DNA from: CAYOPZ01 sp964406005
GTDB lineage: Bacteria > Bacteroidota > Bacteroidia > Bacteroidales > SM23-62
Length of the DNA: 48,472 nt
Direction: 5' to 3'
Assembly: GCA_964406005.1 (NCBI GenBank)
Contig: CAYOPZ010000021.1
Coordinates: 1 to 48,472, forward strand
The notes under the pieces are model-generated. The model ran no database searches, was not told the DNA's origin, and was given only the letters and a program-made list of their open reading frames with translations. Shown here piece after piece: positions 36,020 through 43,344 of the stretch (position 1 is its first letter; each line of letters opens with the position of its first letter). Made by a program: the position numbers and the translations under genes.

Positions 36020-37614
36020 GAATCCTTCGTCCATAATGCGTTCTCATACGAATCCGGTACTCCGGTTCCCAGCAGGAACAGGGCATAAAAAAAGGCAAAG
36101 AAAGAAACACCGATATGTGTTTCGAGGGTATCTTCATTGAGCATGGAACAGAAACCGGTCAGAACGAACATGATCATTAAATAATCGGTCCATTTTCTTT
36201 CAAGGAAAACCGGGCAGATCAATGCCGTAATGATCCAGATGAATCCGAATACCCCGTATGTTAGGAAAAAAGTCAGGTACTGGTTATGTGCACGCAGTCT
36301 CCACCGGTCTTCGAGGGGTGATTGCACCTTTTCATAGTAATCCGAAAAGGCAGACGGCACATCTCCCGTCCCCACCCCGGTCCAGAAATTGTCCCTGATA
36401 ATGCCTGTTGCAGCTTTGAGGTAAAGTATCCGCTGGGTCACGGAATGTCCCGATGGATTTGCCCCTTTCCTGAACACATCAATCTGCCACAGCACTTCGT
36501 ATATTTTGGACCGGAAAATGTATTTCTTCCCGTAAATGTAATTGGCTTTCCCCTCCTCGATCAACCGAATATCTCCGGGCAACAAACGGGAAATGCCGGC
36601 CGAATCTTTCCTGAGTCCCAGGGAGGTAAGATATCTTATAATAGTATACCTGATTTCCTGCCCGCTGAGATCATTCCCCCCGTAATCAATGCTGCTGATA
36701 CTGTTCCATTCTTTCTTCAACTCTTCTTCACAAACATACAGCCAGACATAATGACCATTCTCAATGATGGGGCTTTCAAAATCATTCGTGTAGGGATTCC
36801 CGTTCACAGTATATTTATCTATGGTAGCGGGGTTGATCTCCTCGACATCATAAAACCGGCTCACTGATCTGGTCAGGAAAGATATGACCAGCAACAGCCC
36901 TGCAATAAAGAAAACAGCCAGGGACCATCTCAGTATAAGGTGCCGGATATTTTTCAGCCTGATCCAGAAAAGCACGGATCCCGCAAAAAAGAAAATAAGG
37001 ATCCCGGTAACGGATTGCAGCAGGAAAAGGAAAACCACCAGCCATAACATCAGTATTAAATACAATGCCCTTTGCCATATCCGGCTGTGGTACACGTCCC
37101 CGATCACAAGGTAGAAAAGAGAAAAAATGGCCAGGTCGATCAGAAGGGAGAAACGGATATGATTTATAAAAATAGAGATTTCCCGAATGTCGTTATACGG
37201 ATAATCGATGATCCCGAAAAGAACTGCGGAGCTGGCCACGGACCCTGCAAATACACCGGCGATCAATGAAAGCAGTATCCACCTTAGCTGATTCCCGCTC
37301 ACGGGTCTCGACGTACCAATCACCACAGGGATCACAAGAAGCGGAAGTTTTATCCTCAAATCGTGAAAGGCATACTGAAAATCTTCCGTAAAGATAAGGC
37401 CCGCAATAAAAACCAGGTAAAGGGAAAGAATGAACCAAAGGCTCTTTCTTGCCTTGAAGATTTGAAGCTTGCTGCGGAAGCGGCCTTCAAATACCCAGTT
37501 CGCCACCAGAGCGATCATGAAAGTGCTGGTGGCAAAAAGTGAAAACGGGAGACAGAGTGCAAGACCCGCCAGGGCAATCAGATATATGGTCCTATGCACT
37601 TCCTTTCCGAACAT
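36016..37614 (-). CDS. O-antigen ligase / Wzy-like membrane protein
   Basis: A 532-residue polytopic membrane protein with about eleven helices and a large outside loop (about 245-420). That loop carries the conserved late motif LKAATGIIRDNFWTGVGTGDVPSAF and RLRAHNQYLTFFLTYGVFGFIW, the typical O-antigen ligase/Wzy_C pattern including the conserved histidine before NQYL. Such enzymes join finished glycan chains to lipid or protein, or polymerise repeat units. It ends the polysaccharide block. Its start region is 134 bases from the rplM promoter on the other strand. Confidence 0.88.
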   Translation of the reverse strand: MFGKEVHRTIYLIALAGLALCLPFSLFATSTFMIALVANWVFEGRFRSKLQIFKARKSLWFILSLYLVFIAGLIFTEDFQYAFHDLRIKLPLLVIPVVIGTSRPVSGNQLRWILLSLIAGVFAGSVASSAVLFGIIDYPYNDIREISIFINHIRFSLLIDLAIFSLFYLVIGDVYHSRIWQRALYLILMLWLVVFLFLLQSVTGILIFFFAGSVLFWIRLKNIRHLILRWSLAVFFIAGLLLVISFLTRSVSRFYDVEEINPATIDKYTVNGNPYTNDFESPIIENGHYVWLYVCEEELKKEWNSISSIDYGGNDLSGQEIRYTIIRYLTSLGLRKDSAGISRLLPGDIRLIEEGKANYIYGKKYIFRSKIYEVLWQIDVFRKGANPSGHSVTQRILYLKAATGIIRDNFWTGVGTGDVPSAFSDYYEKVQSPLEDRWRLRAHNQYLTFFLTYGVFGFIWIITALICPVFLERKWTDYLMIMFVLTGFCSMLNEDTLETHIGVSFFAFFYALFLLGTGVPDSYENALWTKDS

Positions 37615-37673
37615 AGAGTAAGATTTATCCTTCGTTGAAGTATTCCTGCAGCCTGTTTCTAATTTACCGTTCC

Positions 37674-37693
37674 GGACCCTGTAAACAGGGACC
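37674..37693. other. Hairpin between the O-antigen ligase and rplM genes
   Basis: GGACCCTGT at 37674-37682 and ACAGGGACC at 37685-37693 pair in eight of nine positions around a two-base loop. It lies between two divergent genes, so it is not a terminator of either; it may be a binding site or a small repeat. Confidence 0.35.
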
Positions 37694-37747
37694 TATCTGG
37701 CTGATAGAATGGCACTTCCTTATTTAACAAATTATTTGTCCCTAATA

Positions 37748-37779
37748 TTGTCGAATTAATAAAAATAATTGTATTTTTG
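37748..37779 (+). promoter_or_regulatory. rplM-rpsI promoter
   Basis: TTG at 37748-37750, a 21-base spacer and TATTTTTG (perfect TAnnTTTG) at 37772-37779. Transcription would start about 37785, leaving a leader of nearly 50 bases before the GTG of rplM. Confidence 0.6.
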
Positions 37780-37832
37780 CGAACCACAATTCCAGGGCTG
37801 GATATTCATAAACCGCTTAATATATCAATGAA

Positions 37833-38288
37833 GTGGATACTTTGAGTTACAGGACCAAATCGGCCGGCAAAGAAATGGTTAAAAAGGAATGGTTATTGAT
37901 CAATGCCGATAATCAGGTGCTGGGAAGGCTGGCCTCCAAGGTTGCCATACTCTTAAGGGGAAAACACAAACCCTATTATACTCCACATGTTGACGGCGGC
38001 GATCACATCATCATCATCAATGCGGAAAAGATACGGCTTACGGGCAATAAAACAACCGATAAGAAGTATTTCAGGCACACCGGCTATCCGGGAGGACAGG
38101 TGATCGAAAGCCCGGAAGATCTGCTCAGAAAAAAACCGGCTGCCGTTATTGAGAAAGCAGTTAAAGGCATGCTCCCCAAGAACCGCCTGGGAAGGGAATT
38201 GTTCCGGAATCTTCATGTTTTTACAGGACCGGAACACCCCCATGAAGCCCGGACGCCAAAAGAAATCAATCTAAATGCTGTCAAGTAA
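37833..38288 (+). CDS. rplM: 50S ribosomal protein L13
   Basis: Large-subunit protein L13, 151 residues, with a GTG start (MDTLSYRTKSAGKEMVKKEWLLINA), which is the normal Bacteroidota N-terminus. Conserved LGRLASKVAILLRGKH and GMLPKNRLGRELFRNLHVFTGPEHPH. It is followed by rpsI after 2 bases, the widely conserved L13-S9 pair. Confidence 0.97.
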   Translation: MDTLSYRTKSAGKEMVKKEWLLINADNQVLGRLASKVAILLRGKHKPYYTPHVDGGDHIIIINAEKIRLTGNKTTDKKYFRHTGYPGGQVIESPEDLLRKKPAAVIEKAVKGMLPKNRLGRELFRNLHVFTGPEHPHEARTPKEINLNAVK

Positions 38289-38290
38289 CC

Positions 38291-38677
38291 ATGGAGGCTA
38301 TCAATACTGTAGGAAGAAGGAAGACTGCCGTTGCAAGAATATATGTCGATGAGGGGAAAGGCCGGATCACAATAAATCAGAAGGATTACAAGGAATATTT
38401 TCAGGAAGACAGGCTCTGGTATATTGTAGAACAACCTTTAAAGCTTGCCGAAGCAGAGGGAAAATTTGATATCAGGGTAAACCTTGACGGCGGCGGTTTT
38501 AAAGGTCAGGCCGAAGCACTTCGCCTGGCCATTGCCAGGGCATTGATTAAAATTGACCCGGAAAAGAAGCCTGCTTTAAAATCCGGTGGATTGCTGACAA
38601 GGGATCCCCGCGAGGTGGAAAGGAAAAAGCCGGGCCGTCCCAAAGCAAGGAAGAGATTTCAATTTAGCAAGCGATAA
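38291..38677 (+). CDS. rpsI: 30S ribosomal protein S9
   Basis: Small-subunit protein S9, 128 residues. The start MEAINTVGRRKTAVARIY, the central GGGFKGQAEALRLAIARAL and the basic C-terminal tail KKPGRPKARKRFQFSKR that reaches the P-site tRNA are all present. It is coupled to rplM by a 2-base spacer. Confidence 0.97.
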   Translation: MEAINTVGRRKTAVARIYVDEGKGRITINQKDYKEYFQEDRLWYIVEQPLKLAEAEGKFDIRVNLDGGGFKGQAEALRLAIARALIKIDPEKKPALKSGGLLTRDPREVERKKPGRPKARKRFQFSKR

Positions 38678-38688
38678 TCTGTCGCATT

Positions 38689-38703
38689 GTTTAGTATCTA
38701 AAC
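38689..38703 (+). other. Hairpin in the rpsI-rpsB gap
   Basis: GTTTAG (38689-38694) and CTAAAC (38698-38703) pair perfectly around TAT. A GC-rich stretch follows (CTCCCGG...GCCGG, about 38711-38734). The 94-base gap before rpsB may hold a structured leader, as S2 operons are autoregulated in other bacteria; there is no T-run, so a terminator is unlikely. Confidence 0.3.
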
Positions 38704-38771
38704 TGGTGAGACTCCCGGTGGGATTACTTGCCGGTTGATAAATCAGAAGGTAAACAAATATTCACAGTCTA

Positions 38772-39701
38772 ATGTCAAAAACGAGTTTTAACGAATTACT
38801 GGATGCGGGTGTGCATTTCGGGCACCTTAAGCGCAAATGGAACCCGAATATGGCTCCCTTTATTTTCATGGAACGTAACGGGATTCATATTATAGATCTT
38901 CAAAAAACGGCTGAAAAACTTGAAGAAGCGGCTGCTGCGTTGAAACAGATTGCCAAGTCAGGCCGCAAGATCCTTTTTGTCGCTACAAAAAAGCAGGCAA
39001 AAGACATTGTTGCCGAACGTGTGAAACAGGTCAATATGCCATATGTAACGGAACGATGGCCCGGTGGAATGCTCACCAATTTCCCTACAATAAGAAAAGC
39101 GGTAAAAAAAATGGCGGCAATTGACAATATGGCCACCGACGGTACCTTTGCCACATTGTCAAAAAGAGAAAAACTCCAGATCACCAGGCAACGTGCAAAA
39201 CTGGAAAAGAACCTGGGCAGCATTGCTGATCTGACACGCCTTCCTGCCGCACTTTTTGTGGTAGATATCTCAAAGGAATACATTGCCGTAAGAGAGGCCA
39301 ATCGCCTGAATATCCCTGTATTTGCAATGGTTGATACAAATTCAGATCCCAATAGGGTGGAGTTTCCGATCCCTGCAAACGATGATGCGTCCAAGTCCAT
39401 TTTACTGATTGTCGATATCATATGTAAGGCAATCGGGGAGGGACTGAATGAGCGGAAGCTGGAAAAGGACAAAGAAGAAGCTGAAGCAGTAAAGGGTGAA
39501 GCGGTCAAGGAAGGGGAGTCAGGACCGGAAACGGACGGAACGGATGACACTGATGAAGAAGCAACAGGGGATGAAGGCACCGCTAAAGAGGTAATGGTTG
39601 CCGACGACGATTCAGATATCGAGGAAAAGTTTACCAAAACGGAATCCAAAAAAGCTTCACCGAAAAAAAGTCTTAAAGAAAGTAAGGAAGACATAGTATA
39701 A
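38772..39701 (+). CDS. rpsB: 30S ribosomal protein S2 with long acidic tail
   Basis: Small-subunit protein S2 with 309 residues; the core (about 1-230) is normal: TSFNELLDAGVHFGHLKRKWNP, RWPGGMLTNF, VDTNSDPNRVEFPIPAND. Beyond it lies about 75 residues of acidic, low-complexity tail rich in Glu, Asp, Thr and Lys (GPETDGTDDTDEEATGDEG and a lysine-rich end). S2 tails of this kind vary in Bacteroidota, and the function is unknown. It is followed after 19 bases by tsf, the usual partner. Confidence 0.97.
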   Translation: MSKTSFNELLDAGVHFGHLKRKWNPNMAPFIFMERNGIHIIDLQKTAEKLEEAAAALKQIAKSGRKILFVATKKQAKDIVAERVKQVNMPYVTERWPGGMLTNFPTIRKAVKKMAAIDNMATDGTFATLSKREKLQITRQRAKLEKNLGSIADLTRLPAALFVVDISKEYIAVREANRLNIPVFAMVDTNSDPNRVEFPIPANDDASKSILLIVDIICKAIGEGLNERKLEKDKEEAEAVKGEAVKEGESGPETDGTDDTDEEATGDEGTAKEVMVADDDSDIEEKFTKTESKKASPKKSLKESKEDIV

Positions 39702-39720
39702 TACTAAAAAAATTATCGCC

Positions 39721-40551
39721 ATGGCTGAAATTAAAGCTGCCGATGTTGCCAAACTCAGAAAAATGACAGGTGCAGGTATGATGGATTGTAAAAACGCCTT
39801 GCTGGAGTCCGGGGGTGATTTTGACAAAGCCATCGAAATCATCCGGAAAAAGGGACAGGCAGTGGCCAGCAAACGGGCAGACAAGGACGCAGGTGAAGGA
39901 GTCGTCCTTGCCAGGGCCTCCGAAGACAGGAAGACAGGCGTAATGATCGTTCTTAACTGCGAAACCGATTTCGTGGCTAAAAACGAAGATTTCATCAAAT
40001 TTGCAGGCGGGATCCTGGATCTGGCCGTCAGGGAACAACCTGCCGACCTTGATGAATTGAATAAACTGCCTTACGCCGGTAAAACAGTTGCCGATGCAGT
40101 GACCGGGCAGGTGGGCGTGATCGGTGAAAAAATGGAGCTTTCCTTCTGTCATAAGATCAGCGCCGGACAGGTTACTGCCTACGTTCACCCCGGCAATCTC
40201 CTTGCAAGCATGATCGGACTTAACAAGGAAATTTCGGATGTCCAGGTCGGCAAGGACATTGCCATGCAGGTGGCCGCCATGAATCCTGTTGCCATTGATA
40301 AAGAGGATGTAGCCCGGGAAATCATTGACAAGGAACTCGAGATAGGAAAAGAGCAGGCCCGCAAGGAAGGGAAACCGGAAGCGATCCTTGACAAGATCGC
40401 AGAAGGTAAATTGAACAAATACTTCAAAGAGAATACGCTCCTTAACCAGGGTTTCGTGAAGGAGAATAAAAAATCCGTCCGTCAGTACCTCCAGGAGATC
40501 GACAAGGATCTGAGCGTCACGGGTTTCGTAAGATTCGGGCTGAAAGACTAG
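39721..40551 (+). CDS. tsf: Elongation factor Ts
   Basis: Nucleotide exchange factor of EF-Tu, 276 residues. The UBA-like N-terminal part (AADVAKLRKMTGAGMMDCKNALLESGGDFDKAIEIIRKKG) and the core motif ETDFVAKNEDF are clear. It is followed by 320 bases without a gene that hold nested palindromic repeats, before pyrH. Confidence 0.97.
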   Translation: MAEIKAADVAKLRKMTGAGMMDCKNALLESGGDFDKAIEIIRKKGQAVASKRADKDAGEGVVLARASEDRKTGVMIVLNCETDFVAKNEDFIKFAGGILDLAVREQPADLDELNKLPYAGKTVADAVTGQVGVIGEKMELSFCHKISAGQVTAYVHPGNLLASMIGLNKEISDVQVGKDIAMQVAAMNPVAIDKEDVAREIIDKELEIGKEQARKEGKPEAILDKIAEGKLNKYFKENTLLNQGFVKENKKSVRQYLQEIDKDLSVTGFVRFGLKD

Positions 40552-40580
40552 ATATAGACAGCTTCCGGGTCAATAAATGA

Positions 40581-40651
40581 TCAGATCCTGTGAAACCGCA
40601 GCCGGCAAATTTTGCTACTCAAAACTTAATGCTGCTCTTCACAGAATCTGA
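40581..40651. repeat. Palindromic repeat module A1
   Basis: Arms TCAGATCCTGTGAA (40581-40594) and TTCACAGAATCTGA (40638-40651) pair in 13 of 14 positions. The loop starts with ACCGCAGCCGG and ends with GCTGCTC, the same module borders seen in the other copies. Related arms (CCTGTGAA / TTCACAGG) form the outer stem of the copy after dxs. Confidence 0.75.
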
Positions 40652-40701
40652 CCATACATATAAAACTGCAACCGGTAAATCCCGCATTGCAATATATTAC
40701 C

Positions 40702-40771
40702 TGAGAAGGCAGATATAAAACCGCAGCTGGAAATCAAAGATTTAAGGCTGCTCTTTATATCTGCCTTCTCA
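40702..40771. repeat. Palindromic repeat module A2 (18-bp perfect arms)
   Basis: TGAGAAGGCAGATATAAA (40702-40719) and its exact reverse complement (40754-40771) enclose a 34-base loop that folds again: GCAGC pairs with GCTGC and AAATC with GATTT. The same hairpin, with one base different in the loop, recurs at 45360-45429. Confidence 0.85.
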
Positions 40772-40777
40772 TATATG

Positions 40778-40811
40778 AAACCGCAACCGAAATCAGAGAT
40801 TTAAGGCTGCT
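40778..40811. repeat. Repeat module A3
   Basis: A 34-base unit beginning AAACCGCAACCG and ending AAGGCTGCT, identical base for base to 45436-45469. It folds as AAATC-AGA-GATTT inside a weaker stem and is followed by six T. Confidence 0.8.
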
Positions 40812-40871
40812 TTTTTATGGTATTTTGCCGAAAAGGTTAATTTCGTAGATCATTCCGATCAGGATAACAAG

Positions 40872-41582
40872 ATGGTAAAATACAAACGAATTCTACTGAA
40901 GCTCAGCGGTGAAGCCCTGGCTACGGAAAGTGGTCATGAAATGAATATGCGCCAGCTGAAGGAGTATGCAGAACAGATAAAGGAAATCGCAGATCTGGGT
41001 GTTGAAGTTGGGATTGTTGTCGGCGGTGGAAATATTTTCAGGGGTCTCACAGGAGAAGAGGAAGGTTTCGACAGGATCAGGGGGGATTATATGGGAATGC
41101 TGGCAACGGTTATAAATGGACTGGCAATTCAATCGGTTCTCGAAAACAAAGGAACCCTTGCATGCCTGTTTACCGCCATACCCATGGAACCCGTGGGAAT
41201 CCGGTTCAACCGTAAGAAGGCCATAGACATCCTGGAACGTGGAGAGGTAGCCATATTTACTTTCGGAACAGGGAATCCCTTGGTTACTACCGATACCGCC
41301 GCTTCGCTGAGGGCAGTCGAAATCGAAGCAGATGTCCTGTTAAAGGGCACACGGATAGATGGAATATACAGCGCTGATCCTGAGAAAGATATGTCAGCAG
41401 TTAAATTTGATGAAATTACGTTCGGGGAAGCGATCCGTGATCAGCTGGGCATCATGGATCAGACTGCTTTTACCATGTGCAGGGAGAAAAACATCCCGAT
41501 AGTTGTCTTTAACATGAATGTCAGGGGCAATCTGAAACGCATTATTCAGGGGGAAAGAATTGGAACTTTAGTTAAAAATTAA
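40872..41582 (+). CDS. pyrH: UMP kinase
   Basis: Hexameric bacterial uridylate kinase, UMP to UDP, 236 residues. The start YKRILLKLSGEALA, the GIVVGGGNIFRG phosphate-binding loop, GNPLVTTDTAASLRA and the late KGTRIDGIYSADPEKD are all typical. It is followed by frr after 36 bases, the standard pyrH-frr pair. Confidence 0.97.
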   Translation: MVKYKRILLKLSGEALATESGHEMNMRQLKEYAEQIKEIADLGVEVGIVVGGGNIFRGLTGEEEGFDRIRGDYMGMLATVINGLAIQSVLENKGTLACLFTAIPMEPVGIRFNRKKAIDILERGEVAIFTFGTGNPLVTTDTAASLRAVEIEADVLLKGTRIDGIYSADPEKDMSAVKFDEITFGEAIRDQLGIMDQTAFTMCREKNIPIVVFNMNVRGNLKRIIQGERIGTLVKN

Positions 41583-41618
41583 ATATATTTAACTTTCTGT
41601 TCCTTAAAACCATAAGTC

Positions 41619-42182
41619 ATGGATGAACTGGTTACCATGGTCCTGGATGAAACCCGGGCAAAAATGGATAAATCAATCCAGCATCTTGAGAATGAACTGG
41701 CAAAAATCCGCGCGGGAAAAGCAAGTCCAAGAATTCTGGATGGAATAATGGTAGAATACTACGGTGTTCTTACTCCGCTCAATCAGGTATCAAACATCGG
41801 AACACCGGATGCCAAAACGGTTACCATTCAACCATGGGAAAAGAATATGATCGGCCCCATAGAAAAAGCGATTATGCAGGCCAACATAGGCATTACACCT
41901 GAAAACAACGGTGAGGTAATCCATCTGAACATTCCCCCGCTGACGGAGGAACGCAGACTCAGCCTGGTCAAACAGGTAAAGAATGAGGGAGAAAATACAA
42001 AAATAGGTGTAAGGAATGCCCGCCGGGATGCCAATGAGGAATTAAAGCAGCTTCAAAAAGACGGTCTTCCTGAAGATGAGCAAAAAAATGGAGAAGCTGA
42101 TGTACAGAAACTGACGGATGATTTCATTGAAAAAATCGATACAATACTGGAAGCCAAGGAGAAGGATATTATGACTGTCTGA
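41619..42182 (+). CDS. frr: Ribosome recycling factor
   Basis: 187 residues, the usual length. It splits post-termination ribosomes together with EF-G. ELAKIRAGKASPRILDGIMVEYYG, the loop PLNQVSNIGTPD and the PPLTEERRLSLVKQVK helix are clear. It ends 10 bases before the convergent OmpA-like gene. Confidence 0.97.
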   Translation: MDELVTMVLDETRAKMDKSIQHLENELAKIRAGKASPRILDGIMVEYYGVLTPLNQVSNIGTPDAKTVTIQPWEKNMIGPIEKAIMQANIGITPENNGEVIHLNIPPLTEERRLSLVKQVKNEGENTKIGVRNARRDANEELKQLQKDGLPEDEQKNGEADVQKLTDDFIEKIDTILEAKEKDIMTV

Positions 42183-42192
42183 AACATCGCAT

Positions 42193-43200
42193 TCAGTCGG
42201 TTCCAAGAAGCTTGTATAACTCATCCAGGCGTGGCGTCAGAATGATCTCTGTACGCCTGTTTTTTTGCCTTGCCTCGGCTGTGCCGGCCGGATCGACAGG
42301 CAGGTATTCTCCCCTTCCTGATGCAATCAGGCGGGTTGGATCTATGGAGGAATTTTCCAGGAGGATTCGTACAATGGATGTTGCCCGTTTTACACTTAGA
42401 TCCCAATTGTCCGTAAATGAGGCATTGGAACGGACCGGAACATCATCCGTATGACCTTCTACGGTGATCAGGATATCCTGATTGTCTTCCAGTACTCCGG
42501 CAAGGGTCTTCAACGCCTGCACACCTTTTGGATCCACTTCAATACTCCCGGTCTGGAAAAGCAGTTTTTCCTCCATGGAGACATACACCATACCGTTTTT
42601 GGTATATACTGAAAGACCTTCCTCTTCAAAACCGAACAGGGCTGAAGAAACGGCATCTTTCAGTGCATTCATCTGCGCATCCTTGTCATTTACTACCCTT
42701 TCCAGTTCGATAAGTCTCTGGTTACGATCCTCAAGTTCCGCCCTGAGCTTTTCCAGGTCAAGCATTTCCCGGGAAGCATTTTCTTCCAACTCCCGCAGCC
42801 TGTCTTCTTTAGTTACCAGATCTTCCTGGGCCTGCTGCAGCTCTGTGAGCAATCTCCTTGTTTCCCGCGTATGCCCCTGTAACAAAGCTTCCTGTGTTTG
42901 CTGAAGATCTTCATACTGCCGGTTCAGGTCACTGAAGTCATTTTGCAGTCCTTCGTATTCTGACTGTATCTCATCCCTGGTTTCCCTTACCCCTTCCAGG
43001 TCTGATTCCATGGAATTGATACTTGCTTTCATTTCAAGATTATCAACATTCAACTTCTCATTCTCTGCAAAGAGTTCATCCCGTTCATCGTTCAGCATTT
43101 TCTTTTTATTCTCAAGATCCTGAAACTGCTGAGCAGGCACACATGCTGACAAAATACTTACATAAAGAATTGATAAACAAATTGTTATCCTATAGTTCAT
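42193..43200 (-). CDS. OmpA-family lipoprotein with long coiled coil
   Basis: A 335-residue lipoprotein. The signal ends in ILSAC (lipidated Cys20). Residues about 22-195 are a continuous coiled coil, and about 210-330 an OmpA/MotB peptidoglycan-binding domain with VEGHTDDVPV, NWDLSVKRATSIVRIL and the GRGEYLPV...RQKNRRTEIIL end. It probably spans from the outer membrane lipid to the peptidoglycan. Homologs in Bacteroidota are annotated as OmpA or flagellar-motor-like proteins; no motor genes are nearby. It faces dxs head-to-head. Confidence 0.88.
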   Translation of the reverse strand: MNYRITICLSILYVSILSACVPAQQFQDLENKKKMLNDERDELFAENEKLNVDNLEMKASINSMESDLEGVRETRDEIQSEYEGLQNDFSDLNRQYEDLQQTQEALLQGHTRETRRLLTELQQAQEDLVTKEDRLRELEENASREMLDLEKLRAELEDRNQRLIELERVVNDKDAQMNALKDAVSSALFGFEEEGLSVYTKNGMVYVSMEEKLLFQTGSIEVDPKGVQALKTLAGVLEDNQDILITVEGHTDDVPVRSNASFTDNWDLSVKRATSIVRILLENSSIDPTRLIASGRGEYLPVDPAGTAEARQKNRRTEIILTPRLDELYKLLGTD

Positions 43201-43344
43201 GGATCTGTTCCTTTAATAAACCCTCAACCCGGAAATATAGGAATATTAAACCCCGGAACGAAACGGCCATCCGGGAAGTTATTAACTGTAAAGACGGAAA
43301 CCAACTGCCGGTTCCGTGATTATTATGTATCTTTACCGTATAAT

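Larger units (their letters stand above)
40552..40871. other. Gene-free stretch tsf-pyrH holding three repeat modules
   Basis: No coding frame here. From left to right: a hairpin module (40581-40651), an ACyGCrrCCGG-type half-module ending in GCAATATATTACC (about 40663-40701), a perfect 18-bp palindrome (40702-40771), and a third module (40778-40811) followed by TTTTTT. The run of T after the last module could make it a terminator of the rpsB-tsf transcript. The pyrH promoter must lie in the last 60 bases; TAATTTCG near 40838-40845 is a weak candidate. Confidence 0.7.

Noticed and set aside
38900..39694. 264-codon frame on the minus strand within rpsB
   Set aside because: Serine/phenylalanine-rich shadow of the S2 gene with no recognisable domain.
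40552..40871. CRISPR array
   Set aside because: Repeats are palindromic modules of unequal spacing with different arms, few in number and without cas genes.
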